Source: Rikenellaceae bacterium
Lineage (GTDB): Bacteria; Bacteroidota; Bacteroidia; Bacteroidales; Rikenellaceae
Assembly: GCA_015059925.1 (NCBI GenBank)
Contig: SUZL01000009.1
Coordinates: 30,492-94,491 of the forward strand
Length of the DNA stretch: 64,000 bases
Direction: 5' to 3'
The position numbers were made by a program, and so were the translations under genes. Shown in pieces: positions 38,895 through 47,234 of this stretch (its first letter is position 1; each line of letters begins with the position of its first letter). Below the pieces are notes generated by a model. It made no database searches, had not been told where the DNA came from, and saw only the letters and a list, made by a program, of their open reading frames with translations.

Positions 38895-39464
38895 TTAGAA
38901 AAACAATCCTACGCCTAACTGGAACGTATTTATCTGATTCTCACCCTTTGTCGAGAGTCCCAGCACCTCGCTTCGCTTGAACGAGCCGTTGTAGCGGGCC
39001 GAGACGGTGAATTTCCAGATCTGCACCTCCGCACCTGCGGCGTAGCCCACCGTCGGACGCTTGATCTCCCAATCGCCAATGGGGGAGTCAGTCTCGGTCA
39101 TCACGCAGAACGTTGGACCAACCTGAAGTGCGATAAGCCCGAGTAGCTTATATTGCAGCAATACGGGAATATCCAATTTGTTGAGCTTGAGGTTTGTAGC
39201 CGAGCTTCCTTCGACGTCGAACTTGTTGTGTGAGTAGATCACCTCGGGATGAATACCCAGATTTCCGAAGCTCAATTCGCCCTGAAGACCGGCAAACCAA
39301 CCCGTACTCGAGTCCAGCTTAAAGTCCTTCAGCTCGCTGCGAAGGTTGTTCGACTGGTAATCCATACCGGCCTTAATACCAAACTTGAACTTGGGCAGCA
39401 GCCCGTTAGCCTGAGTCTGCGCAAAGGTGCAAAGCAGGGCGCAAAGCAAAAATAGTCGTTTCAT
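38895..39464 (-). CDS. Outer-membrane beta-barrel protein (PorT-like family)
   Basis: A 189-residue protein with a signal peptide (about 1-19) and about eight amphipathic strands ending in FQLGVGLFF, as expected for a small outer-membrane barrel. Family-type segments are KFGIKAGMDYQSNN, LGIHPEVIYSHNKF and LDIPVLLQYKLLG. The precise role is unknown. It is 22 bases after the low-complexity lipoprotein gene on the same strand. Confidence 0.75.
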   Translation of the reverse strand: MKRLFLLCALLCTFAQTQANGLLPKFKFGIKAGMDYQSNNLRSELKDFKLDSSTGWFAGLQGELSFGNLGIHPEVIYSHNKFDVEGSSATNLKLNKLDIPVLLQYKLLGLIALQVGPTFCVMTETDSPIGDWEIKRPTVGYAAGAEVQIWKFTVSARYNGSFKRSEVLGLSTKGENQINTFQLGVGLFF

Positions 39465-39486
39465 AATTATAGTGTGTTGTTGTTAG

Positions 39487-40236
39487 TTATCTTCCGCGTG
39501 AGCCGCTTGAGCGCGATCCTGTCGAGCTGCTCCCACTGTTGCCGCGGCTCGATGTAGAGCCCGTGCCGCGATTGGCCGATGATGAGCTCTGCTGCTGCGG
39601 GCGTACGCTCGTGCCCTGCGACTGCTGATTGTTGCGGCGCGAGCCCTGTCCCGTAGCGGCGGGGTGCTGCGCGTTGTTCGTACCTCTCTGCGGAGGGTTG
39701 TTGTAGGCGGGAGGCGTTGCTTGGCCGTAGCCTTGCTGCGTATTGTTATTGCGCGCGGGAGGTGCAGCCTGAGGCTGCTGTGTGGGTATGCGACGCGGCG
39801 CGTAGCTGTTGTTATGCTGCGGACGGCCACCCTGCATATCGACAATCGTAGGCTGCGTGTACACGCCCTTGTAGATCTTGTAGCGCGAGCGGTGCTGACG
39901 GTTGTAGTTCCACGGGTTGTGGCGGTTGATCACCACCTTGTAGTATCGGTGCAGGTCGGTTGGGAAGCCGCGTCTCGGAGGCAGTACGCGAGCCGATACC
40001 CAACGACCGTAGTTGGGGTAGTAGAAGAGCGCCCGCTCCACGTCGTAGTAGAAGTTGAAGTCGGGGAAGTAGTAGTACATAGCATAGTCGTAGCCGGCAG
40101 GGCCCCACGAGGGCTGGATCGAGATGTTTACGATGCTCGACCGATGCAGATTGTTTTTTGATGGGGTGTTGTAGTATCCGACGCTGCACGATGAGAGTGC
40201 GGCGGCCAATGCCACCATAAAGATTAATCGTTTCAT
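39487..40236 (-). CDS. Tyr-rich lipoprotein with a low-complexity Q/N/S/R tail
   Basis: A 249-residue lipoprotein (LSSC, Cys17). An N-terminal region rich in Tyr, Trp and Arg (for example YAMYYYFPDFNFYYDV) is followed from about residue 140 by a disordered tail of Gln, Asn, Ser, Arg and Gly ending SRSSGSRGR. I do not recognise a named family. The start at 40236 is chosen over the ATG four codons upstream because it gives a standard lipoprotein signal. It could be an outer-membrane or surface structural protein, but that is a guess. Confidence 0.75.
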   Translation of the reverse strand: MKRLIFMVALAAALSSCSVGYYNTPSKNNLHRSSIVNISIQPSWGPAGYDYAMYYYFPDFNFYYDVERALFYYPNYGRWVSARVLPPRRGFPTDLHRYYKVVINRHNPWNYNRQHRSRYKIYKGVYTQPTIVDMQGGRPQHNNSYAPRRIPTQQPQAAPPARNNNTQQGYGQATPPAYNNPPQRGTNNAQHPAATGQGSRRNNQQSQGTSVRPQQQSSSSANRGTGSTSSRGNSGSSSTGSRSSGSRGR

Positions 40237-40347
40237 AGCAGTCTGCATTTATTGGTTAAACCTATGTTTGCACTTTTTCCTTGCGGGCCGACGGTGGGCT
40301 GTCTCCTCTTCTGAAGGCAACCTCTTCGCACCTCTTCTTTCGCCCGA

Positions 40348-41580
40348 CTACCTCTTTGCTCCCTTTGCTCCCTTTGCTCCCTTTGCGCCTTTCGCGCCGC
40401 CGAGCGAGTAGTTGAAGATGTTCTCCTTGTAGCTTGTGGTCTTGAACGATGAGTCGCGCTTGCGCTCGAAGGCGATGTTGATCAGTCGCTCAACCAACTC
40501 GTCGAAGCCGACACCTGTGGCCTCCCATAAATAAAACGATAAAGAGCCGGGAATAGTATTTATCTCATTGACATAAATCTGCTGATCCTTCTCGTCAATC
40601 ATAAAGTCGATGCGCGCCACGCCGTCGCACGCCAATGCCTTGAAGGTCTCGACGGCCTTCGTGCGGATGAACTCGGTCTGCTGCTCGGGCAGTCGGGCGG
40701 GTATCTCTCTTACCGTAGAGTGCATACCGCGCGACTCCTTCACGCCGCCTTTTGCGCCCTTCGCGCCGCCACCGAGATACTTATCCTCGTAGCTGAGGAT
40801 CTCGCCGCTACGAATCGGAGCCTCGCACACCGATGCCTCGCACTCGTAGTAATTGCCCAGCACAGAGCAGTTTATCTCCTTGAGCTGCTCCACCAGATGC
40901 TCGACGATGATACGCTTCGAGTACGAAATGGCATTCTCGGTCGCCTCCTTGAGTTCCTCGCGGTTATGTACGGCCTTGATGCCGACGCTCGAACCCGAGT
41001 CGGCGGGCTTCACGATTACGGGGTAGCCCAGCTGCTGCTCCACGCGCTCGATGGTTGCCGCCTCGCGGTCGAACCACTCCTTATCGGAGAACCAGACGTA
41101 GTCGATTACGGGGATTCCGCTCTGTGCGAGTATCATCTTCATCGTGATCTTGTCCATACCGTTTGCCGAGGCCAGCACGTTGCAACCCGCGTAGGGTATG
41201 CCCGTCATCTCGATCGTACCCTGAAACGATCCATCCTCGCAGTTTGTGCCGTGCAGCGCAGGCAGGATCACGTCGATCGTCGCCACAATGTCGCTGCCAA
41301 ACAGCGGCTTACGCACGCGGTAGAGGTGGTTGTCGCCATAGATGGGACGTAGATACACCTGCTCGCACTTCTCCAGCAGACGCTCCATATCCTTGTAGTT
41401 CTGGCTCTGGCGCAGCTCCTCGCCCGTGTACCAGTGGCCCTGCTTGGTGATATATATCGGGGTTATGTCGTACTTTGCGGTGTCGATGGCCTCCATAGCC
41501 TGAATTGCTGTCAGCACTGAGATCTCGTTCTCGACCGAGCGGCCGCCGAAGATTACGCCAACATTGATTTTCGTCTTCAT
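40348..41580 (-). CDS. ddl: D-alanine--D-alanine ligase with Gly-Ala-Lys repeat insertions
   Basis: A 410-residue ATP-grasp ligase that joins two D-Ala for peptidoglycan. Motifs are VGVIFGGRSVENEIS, LPALHGTNCEDGSFQG, VKPADSGSSVGI and NEINTIPGSLSFYLWE. Tyr268 in the omega-loop YEDKYL fits a D-Ala-D-Ala enzyme and not a D-lactate one. Right after it the loop carries GGGAKGAKGGVK (270-281), and the C-terminus ends in GGAKGAKGAKGAKGAKR (394-410), coded by tandem 9-bp units. Both are unusual additions. It starts 23 bases after the MurF-like gene. Confidence 0.95.
   Translation of the reverse strand: MKTKINVGVIFGGRSVENEISVLTAIQAMEAIDTAKYDITPIYITKQGHWYTGEELRQSQNYKDMERLLEKCEQVYLRPIYGDNHLYRVRKPLFGSDIVATIDVILPALHGTNCEDGSFQGTIEMTGIPYAGCNVLASANGMDKITMKMILAQSGIPVIDYVWFSDKEWFDREAATIERVEQQLGYPVIVKPADSGSSVGIKAVHNREELKEATENAISYSKRIIVEHLVEQLKEINCSVLGNYYECEASVCEAPIRSGEILSYEDKYLGGGAKGAKGGVKESRGMHSTVREIPARLPEQQTEFIRTKAVETFKALACDGVARIDFMIDEKDQQIYVNEINTIPGSLSFYLWEATGVGFDELVERLINIAFERKRDSSFKTTSYKENIFNYSLGGAKGAKGAKGAKGAKR
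40351..40401 (-). repeat. 9-bp tandem repeat coding Gly-Ala-Lys at the ddl 3' end
   Basis: On the plus strand CTTTGCTCC recurs in a row from 40354, followed by degenerate units (CTTTGCGCC, TTTCGCGCC). In frame it encodes the C-terminal tail of Ddl. A related degenerate copy is at 40738-40773 in the same gene. Confidence 0.85.
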
Positions 41581-41603
41581 ATCTTAAGTTTGATTTATCG
41601 TTT

Positions 41604-43163
41604 CTACTTGAATGAGTCGGGCAGGTCGTTCTCATACAGCACTACATCGCCTCCGCGCATCGCTCCCGCGAGGTAGGCCGAAGCCTCGGCAAACGAGTCG
41701 GCTCGGATGATCCTCTCCTCGGGAAAACCCTTAGCCGCGAGTCCCTCGACAATGGCGTCGCGGTTTACGCGATTTACCACGATGGCAATGTCGGCCGCCG
41801 ATGCAATCCCCTCGCCCAGAGCCTTGTTGTTGCGGTATTGGCTCTCGCCCATCTCCACAAATCCGGGCGTAACCACGATGCGTCGTGCCCCCGTCGGACG
41901 GCGAAAGTCGCTCAGTACCTCGAGTGCCATCGCCGCACCCTGCGGGTTGGAGTTGTAAGCATCGTCGATGATCGTAATGCCCCCCGCCGTGCGCTTAATG
42001 CTTAGGCGATGTTCGATCTGCTCGATCTGTCGCATCGCGCGCTTCTGCTGCGCTTCAGGCACATTCAGCGCATCCGCTACGGCCGTTGCCGCCAGCAGGT
42101 TGAGTATGTTGCCACGTCCTGCAAGATGTGTCGTATATCCCTCGCGCAGCGCGCCCTCTCGCTCCACTGCGAAAGTCGTTTCCGATGGCGTGTAGTCGAT
42201 CTGCGTTGCGCGATAGTCGGCCTTCGGGTTGTTTATGCCGTAGCTTATGATGTGGCAATTCTGCGGCATCGGCCCCTCGGCCACCGCCTCCGAATCGAGA
42301 TTCACAACCCCCAAACCATCCTTGGGCAGCGCCTCCAGCAGCTCAAACTTTGTGCTGCGCACACCCTCAATCGAGCCGAATGTCTCGAGATGCATCTCCC
42401 CGACAGCCGTTACGATACCAATGGTCGGGCGCACCAAATCGCAAATCTCGCGTATGTCGCCTCGTTGCTTGGCTCCCATCTCGACGATGAAGACCTGATG
42501 ATGCGGCTTCAGATGCTCTCTTATGGTGCGCACAACGCCGAGCGTCGTGTTAAAGTTTCCCGGTGTCATCACCACGTTGTATCGCTCGGCAAGTATGCGG
42601 TAGAGGTAGTGTTTCGTCGAGGTCTTGCCGAAGCTGCCCGTAATGCCTATAATCTTCAGGTCGGGCATCGAGCGGAGGATTCGCTTCGCGTCGTTGTAGT
42701 ACCAGCGCGTGATTGCCGCCTCCAAAGGTTTGTTTACCAGATTGGCCGCGAGCATCACCACAGGCATCACCAGCAGCGCCAGCGCCACCGCATAGACGTA
42801 CGTCGGCAGGTAAATCGCCGCCGCAGCCACCGCCGCCGCCGTCAGCAGCGCGGCCGTCAGCAGCAGTCGCTTCACACGCATCGTATATACAATCGGCTTC
42901 TTATACACCGTGCGCAGCTCCCGCCACGCCATCACAGCCATAAATACCGCCGAGAAACCCCAGAACGCGGGATTCCCCACCGCGCCCAGCACCGCCAGCG
43001 CGGCAATCACCGCCGCTCGCAGGAACTTATGCCCTGAGCGAAACCATCGGCCGTATCGTTCCACGCGGTATGAGTTGTGCTGAAACATATGCACATCGTA
43101 GCGCACCACAGCTGCCCACAGCGCGATGTATAGAGGCCAGAATATCAAATTTTCGATCAGCAT
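41604..43163 (-). CDS. Membrane-fused MurF-like Mur ligase
   Basis: A 519-residue protein with an N-terminal membrane part of about 160 residues (roughly four or five helices) in place of the usual MurF substrate-binding domain. The Mur ligase ATPase core follows: P-loop GITGSFGKTSTK (173-184), PGNFNTTLGV, IVEMGAKQRGDI and DDAYNSNPQGAAMAL. MurF adds D-Ala-D-Ala to UDP-MurNAc-tripeptide; here the acceptor may be membrane-bound, but that is inferred. It lies directly between an alpha/beta hydrolase gene (3-base gap) and ddl, which supplies D-Ala-D-Ala. Confidence 0.85.
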   Translation of the reverse strand: MLIENLIFWPLYIALWAAVVRYDVHMFQHNSYRVERYGRWFRSGHKFLRAAVIAALAVLGAVGNPAFWGFSAVFMAVMAWRELRTVYKKPIVYTMRVKRLLLTAALLTAAAVAAAAIYLPTYVYAVALALLVMPVVMLAANLVNKPLEAAITRWYYNDAKRILRSMPDLKIIGITGSFGKTSTKHYLYRILAERYNVVMTPGNFNTTLGVVRTIREHLKPHHQVFIVEMGAKQRGDIREICDLVRPTIGIVTAVGEMHLETFGSIEGVRSTKFELLEALPKDGLGVVNLDSEAVAEGPMPQNCHIISYGINNPKADYRATQIDYTPSETTFAVEREGALREGYTTHLAGRGNILNLLAATAVADALNVPEAQQKRAMRQIEQIEHRLSIKRTAGGITIIDDAYNSNPQGAAMALEVLSDFRRPTGARRIVVTPGFVEMGESQYRNNKALGEGIASAADIAIVVNRVNRDAIVEGLAAKGFPEERIIRADSFAEASAYLAGAMRGGDVVLYENDLPDSFK

Positions 43164-43166
43164 ACT

Positions 43167-43940
43167 CTACTTTTTCATCTCCTTACTCAAAAAACTCTCC
43201 ACCACGCGCAGGAACAGAGGCGTATTCTCCAGAAACGAGAAGTGCCCCGCACCCGCCACCGTCACCAGCCCCGCATCGGGAATCAGCGCCTCCATCCGCT
43301 TCGCATCCGCGAGCGGCGTTGCCGTATCTCGCTCGCCCCAGAAGAGCAGCGTCGGGGCCTTTATCGCGGGCATCAGGTGGCACAAATCCTCATTCACGAC
43401 CTTCGACAGTATGGTGCGCATCATCGGCGTGGCCTGCGAATAATCCGACGAGCCGGCCTTCGCCCTTCGCTCGTTGATGATCTTCTCGGCACGCTCGCGT
43501 CCCACCAGCAGCGGTAGCAGACGCTTCAGTAGCTTGAAGGTATAGACCTTGCGGTAGTAGTTGAACGAGCGCTTGGGCTTCACGCCCGCCGCATCGACCA
43601 AAATGACCTTCCGCACCTCGTTGCGCGAGGCATACACGATCGAGACGCGCCCGCCGAACGAGTGGCCGATCAGAATCGGTCGCTCCACACCCTCACTTTT
43701 GGCCAGCGCCTCGATGGATTGGGTGTACTCCTCCACGCCCCACACTTCGTGTGGCTCGTCGCTCTGTCCGAAGCCCGCGAAATCGACGGTCAGCACGTGG
43801 AAGTGCGCCTCCAGAAAGGGGCGTATCGTGTTGAACGTCGTGGTGTTGCAGCCCCAGCCGTGCAGTAGCAGCAGTGGCGCACCCTCGCCGCAGTCGGTGT
43901 AGTGCAATCGGCACGAGCGGTATGTGAAGAATTTGTCCAT
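43167..43940 (-). CDS. Alpha/beta hydrolase, first gene of the MurF-like/ddl operon
   Basis: A 257-residue soluble alpha/beta hydrolase without a signal peptide. Motifs are LLLLHGWGCNTTTF, DFAGFGQSD, the nucleophile elbow IGHSFGG (Ser94), an acid in FWGERDTATPL and the catalytic His in GAGHFSFLE. It resembles BioH/MhpC-type esterases. It ends 3 bases before the MurF-like gene, so the three genes are surely co-transcribed, but a link to wall synthesis is only contextual. Confidence 0.85.
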   Translation of the reverse strand: MDKFFTYRSCRLHYTDCGEGAPLLLLHGWGCNTTTFNTIRPFLEAHFHVLTVDFAGFGQSDEPHEVWGVEEYTQSIEALAKSEGVERPILIGHSFGGRVSIVYASRNEVRKVILVDAAGVKPKRSFNYYRKVYTFKLLKRLLPLLVGRERAEKIINERRAKAGSSDYSQATPMMRTILSKVVNEDLCHLMPAIKAPTLLFWGERDTATPLADAKRMEALIPDAGLVTVAGAGHFSFLENTPLFLRVVESFLSKEMKK

Positions 43941-44003
43941 AGTTTCAATCTACAAATTTAACTCTTTTTTTCGTCAAACGCGATAATTATTCCCTAAATA
44001 AAC

Positions 44004-44030
44004 AAAAAGACCGACCACAAAGGTCGGTCC
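44004..44030 (-). terminator. Terminator of the aromatic amino acid operon
   Basis: GACCGACC (44009-44016) pairs with GGTCGGTC (44022-44029); the A run on the left is a T run on the minus strand. Confidence 0.85.
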
Positions 44031-44049
44031 AATTATAGAATTGAGAATC

Positions 44050-45120
44050 CTAATGATTCATAATCTCATTCTGCCGATTGATGCTCTCGACGTGTATCGC
44101 CTCCAGAACCGTGCGAACAAACTCCTCACTCAGGCCCATACGGCGCGTGATGGTGAGCATTCGGCGGCAGATGTCCTCCCAGCGGTTGCTCTGCAGTATT
44201 GCCACGTTGTTGGCCTTCTTGATCTGGCCAATCTTGTCGCTGGTATGCATACGGCGGTTCAGCAGGTCGAAAATCTCGGCGTCGATCTGATCAATCTGGC
44301 GACGGCAGATGTTCAGCTCGTCGTTGAACTCGGGATCGTCGGCCGACTTCGCGCGCCACATAATGTTGTCGATCATCGTCAAGCAATCCTGCGGCGTAAC
44401 CTGCTGCGCAGCGTCGCTCCACGCCTTGTCGGGCTGTATGTGGCTCTCGATCATCATACCGTCGAAGCAGAGGTCGGCAGCCTGCTGCGCGATGCCCTGC
44501 AAGAGCGGACGGCAACCGCAGATGTGCGACGGGTCGCAGATCATCATCATCTCGGGGAAACGACTGCGCATCTCGAAGATCATATGCCACATCGGCGGAT
44601 TGCGATATTTGCTGTCGCCGAAGTAGGCGAAACCGCGATGTATAAGGCCGATGTTCTCCTGTGGAATACTCTCATTTATAAGGCGGTTCACCGCGCCGGC
44701 CCACAGTCCGATGTCGGGCGTCATAGGGTTCTTCACCAGCACCGTTACATCCTTGTTGCCGTGCAGCGCCTCGGCAATCTCCTGCACCGCGAAGGGCGAT
44801 ACGGTCGTGCGCGCTCCGATCCACAGAATATCCACGCCGTGCTTCAGTGCCAGCTGAACGTGCGCCTTGTTGGCCACCTCGACAGCTGTCGGCAGGCCTG
44901 TTGCCTCCTTTATCTCCTCAAGCCACGCGAGTGCCGGCTCGCCAATACCCTCAAACGTGCCGGGGTTTGTGCGGGGCTTCCACACGCCTGCGCGGATCAC
45001 ATCAACCTTGCCCGAGCGAGCCAGCTGCATAGCCGTCTCGACGGTCTGCTCTCGGGTCTCGGCAGCGCAGGGGCCCGATATGATTAGGGGACGTTTCGCC
45101 CCAAGACAAAATTTTCCCAT
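44050..45120 (-). CDS. DAHP synthase fused to chorismate mutase
   Basis: A 356-residue bifunctional enzyme. Residues 1-255 are a type I-beta 3-deoxy-7-phosphoheptulonate synthase (ISGPCAAETREQT, VIRAGVWKPRTNP, LVKNPMTPDIGLW, CDPSHICG). Residues about 265-345 are an AroQ-type chorismate mutase (ICRRQIDQIDAEIFDLLNRR). It thus performs the first step of the shikimate pathway and the branch to prephenate. Last gene of the operon with pheA, an aminotransferase and tyrA, 44 bases after tyrA. The fused mutase may also confer feedback control, as in related enzymes. Confidence 0.95.
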   Translation of the reverse strand: MGKFCLGAKRPLIISGPCAAETREQTVETAMQLARSGKVDVIRAGVWKPRTNPGTFEGIGEPALAWLEEIKEATGLPTAVEVANKAHVQLALKHGVDILWIGARTTVSPFAVQEIAEALHGNKDVTVLVKNPMTPDIGLWAGAVNRLINESIPQENIGLIHRGFAYFGDSKYRNPPMWHMIFEMRSRFPEMMMICDPSHICGCRPLLQGIAQQAADLCFDGMMIESHIQPDKAWSDAAQQVTPQDCLTMIDNIMWRAKSADDPEFNDELNICRRQIDQIDAEIFDLLNRRMHTSDKIGQIKKANNVAILQSNRWEDICRRMLTITRRMGLSEEFVRTVLEAIHVESINRQNEIMNH

Positions 45121-45164
45121 CTTCTCCTAACATTTGTTTTCCGTCGCGGAAGGCGGAAAAAAGG

Positions 45165-46007
45165 TTATTTCAAAATATCTCTAATCTTATTTGCTCGTTG
45201 CATCGCCTCGATCAATCCCTCGCGGTCGTCGCGCTCGAGCATACGGCGCAGAATCTGCAGCTGGTGAATATGCTCGCGCAGGACATCCAGCACGTTGTAC
45301 TTATTCTCCAGAAAGATCGGTGCCCACGTCTGCGGCAGCGACTTTGCCAGTCGCACCGTACTCTCGAAACCTCCACCCGCAAGGTCGAAGATATGCTCCT
45401 CCTCGCGCTCCTTCTCCAGCACGGTCAGCGCCAGAGCGAACGAGGTGATGTGCGAGATGTGTGAGACATAGGCGCAGTGCATATCCTGATCCTCGGCCGA
45501 CATATAACGTATCGGCATTCCGAGCGCGTGGTAGATCTTTTCGACCATCTCCACAGCGTCCTTGTCGCTGCGCTCGCGTTCGCAAATCACCACCGTGCGG
45601 CCCGCAAAAGCGTTGTGTACGGCAGCCTCGGGACCGCTGTTCTCGGTACCCCACATCGGGTGTGTGGCCACCAGTCGGCCGCGATTGGGGTGCATCATCG
45701 TGGTCTCGCACAACTCCTGCTTTGTCGAGCCCATATCCATCAATATCTGATTGGGGCGTATGCGGTTCAGAATCTTCGTGGCCATCAGCGCGATGGTATC
45801 GACGGGCGTGGCCAGCACGATAAGATCGCTCTTCTCGAGCGCCTCGTCCATCGTTACGATGCGATCCACCAGCCCCCTCTCGAGGGCCTTCTGCGCACTG
45901 CGCTCCGAGCGGGTGATGCCCATCACCTCGTCGCAGAAGCCCTTGTCCTTCAGGCTCAAGGCGAACGAACCGCCGATCAGTCCCAGACCTATGATGGTTG
46001 CTTTCAT
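45165..46007 (-). CDS. tyrA: Prephenate dehydrogenase
   Basis: A 280-residue NAD(P)-binding enzyme converting prephenate to 4-hydroxyphenylpyruvate for tyrosine. The Rossmann motif is IIGLGLIGGSFA (4-15). Other family signs are LATPVDTI, DMGSTKQ, HPMWGTENSGPEAA and the helical C-terminal dimer domain with SHISHITSFALAL. It has no chorismate mutase or ACT domain. It is 4 bases after the aminotransferase gene. Confidence 0.95.
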   Translation of the reverse strand: MKATIIGLGLIGGSFALSLKDKGFCDEVMGITRSERSAQKALERGLVDRIVTMDEALEKSDLIVLATPVDTIALMATKILNRIRPNQILMDMGSTKQELCETTMMHPNRGRLVATHPMWGTENSGPEAAVHNAFAGRTVVICERERSDKDAVEMVEKIYHALGMPIRYMSAEDQDMHCAYVSHISHITSFALALTVLEKEREEEHIFDLAGGGFESTVRLAKSLPQTWAPIFLENKYNVLDVLREHIHQLQILRRMLERDDREGLIEAMQRANKIRDILK

Positions 46008-46011
46008 CCTC

Positions 46012-47190
46012 CTACTTGTTAAAACGCGCCTTTACTCTCTCGGCAGCCTCGGCCAGACGCTCGGCGGGCATACAGAGCGAGATGCGGATATACTTCGTAC
46101 CCTCCGAGCCGAAGATTCCGCCCGGCGTTACGAATACGTCGCACTCGTCCAGCACCTTATCCGAGAATGCGAAGCAGTCGCCCTCGAAATCCTCGGGCAT
46201 AGCGGCCCATACGAACAGACCAGCCTGTCCCTTGACGTAGTTACAACCCAGCGCATCGAGCAGAGCGTAGCCGTTCTTCTCGCGCTCGTAGTATGTAGCA
46301 TTCAGCTCGTCAAACCACTCGTTGCCCAGCGCCAGCGCCTCGGCAGCGGCAGCTTGTACGGGGTAGAACATACCCGAGTCCATATTTGACTTAAAGCGCA
46401 GAATGTCGCTGATGATGTCGGCACGACCTGCCACAACACCCACACGCCAGCCAGCCATCGAGTGGCCCTTACTTGTCGAGTTCATCTCGATAGCCACATC
46501 CTTCGCACCCTCGATAGCAAGGATCGAGAGCTGGAGGTTGTTGCGCACGAAGCTGTAGGGGTTGTCGTGTACCAGAAGGATATTGTGCTTGCCGGCGAAG
46601 GCCACCAACTTCTCGAAGAGCTCAACGGTAGGATGTGTTCCCGTCGGCATATTGGGGTAGTTGACGAACATCAACTTAACCTTCGACAAATCCTCCTTCT
46701 CAATCTCCTCGAAGTCGGGATAGAAGCCGTTGGCGGCGTTGAGGCGATACTCCATAACCTCACCTCCTGCCAGCGTTACGGCAGCGCGATAAGTGGGGTA
46801 GCCCGGGTTGGGAACAAGCACCTTGTCGCCTGCGTCCAGAAAGGCCATACAGATGTGCATAATACCCTCCTTCGAGCCCAACAGGGGCAGCACCTCCGAC
46901 TTGGGGTCGAGCTTTACGTTGTACCACTTCTCATACCAGTCGGCGTAAGCCTTACGCAACAGCTCGCTACCGTTGTAGGGCTGGTAAGCGTGAACATCGG
47001 GGCGCTGAGCCTCCTTTGCCAAGCGGTCGATTACGGCCTGTGCGGGGGGCATATCGGGACTACCGATACCGAGTGAGATGATGTCGCGACCTGCCTTGCG
47101 CAACTCTGCGATTTCGCGGTTCTTCTTTGAAAAGTAATACTCCTTGATGCAATCCATACGGTGCGAGGGAGCGATCTCTACCTTTGCCAT
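46012..47190 (-). CDS. PLP-dependent aminotransferase, probably aromatic
   Basis: A 392-residue class I/II aminotransferase with SLGIGSPDMPPAQAVI, PLLGSKEGIMHICMAF, VPNPGYPTYRAAV, VHDNPYSFV and STSKGHSMAGWRVG with the Schiff-base Lys. It resembles LL-diaminopimelate aminotransferase-like proteins, but its place between pheA and tyrA suggests that it makes phenylalanine and tyrosine from their keto acids. That substrate is inferred from context. Confidence 0.88.
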   Translation of the reverse strand: MAKVEIAPSHRMDCIKEYYFSKKNREIAELRKAGRDIISLGIGSPDMPPAQAVIDRLAKEAQRPDVHAYQPYNGSELLRKAYADWYEKWYNVKLDPKSEVLPLLGSKEGIMHICMAFLDAGDKVLVPNPGYPTYRAAVTLAGGEVMEYRLNAANGFYPDFEEIEKEDLSKVKLMFVNYPNMPTGTHPTVELFEKLVAFAGKHNILLVHDNPYSFVRNNLQLSILAIEGAKDVAIEMNSTSKGHSMAGWRVGVVAGRADIISDILRFKSNMDSGMFYPVQAAAAEALALGNEWFDELNATYYEREKNGYALLDALGCNYVKGQAGLFVWAAMPEDFEGDCFAFSDKVLDECDVFVTPGGIFGSEGTKYIRISLCMPAERLAEAAERVKARFNK

Positions 47191-47234
47191 AGTTTTTCAG
47201 TTTTGTGGTTTATTTATTATTAAATCTTCATTCG

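Noticed and set aside
40348..43940. A glycopeptide-resistance (van-type) cluster
   Set aside because: Ddl keeps the Tyr of the KYL loop typical of D-Ala-D-Ala ligases, and no VanH-, VanX-, VanS- or VanR-like genes are present.
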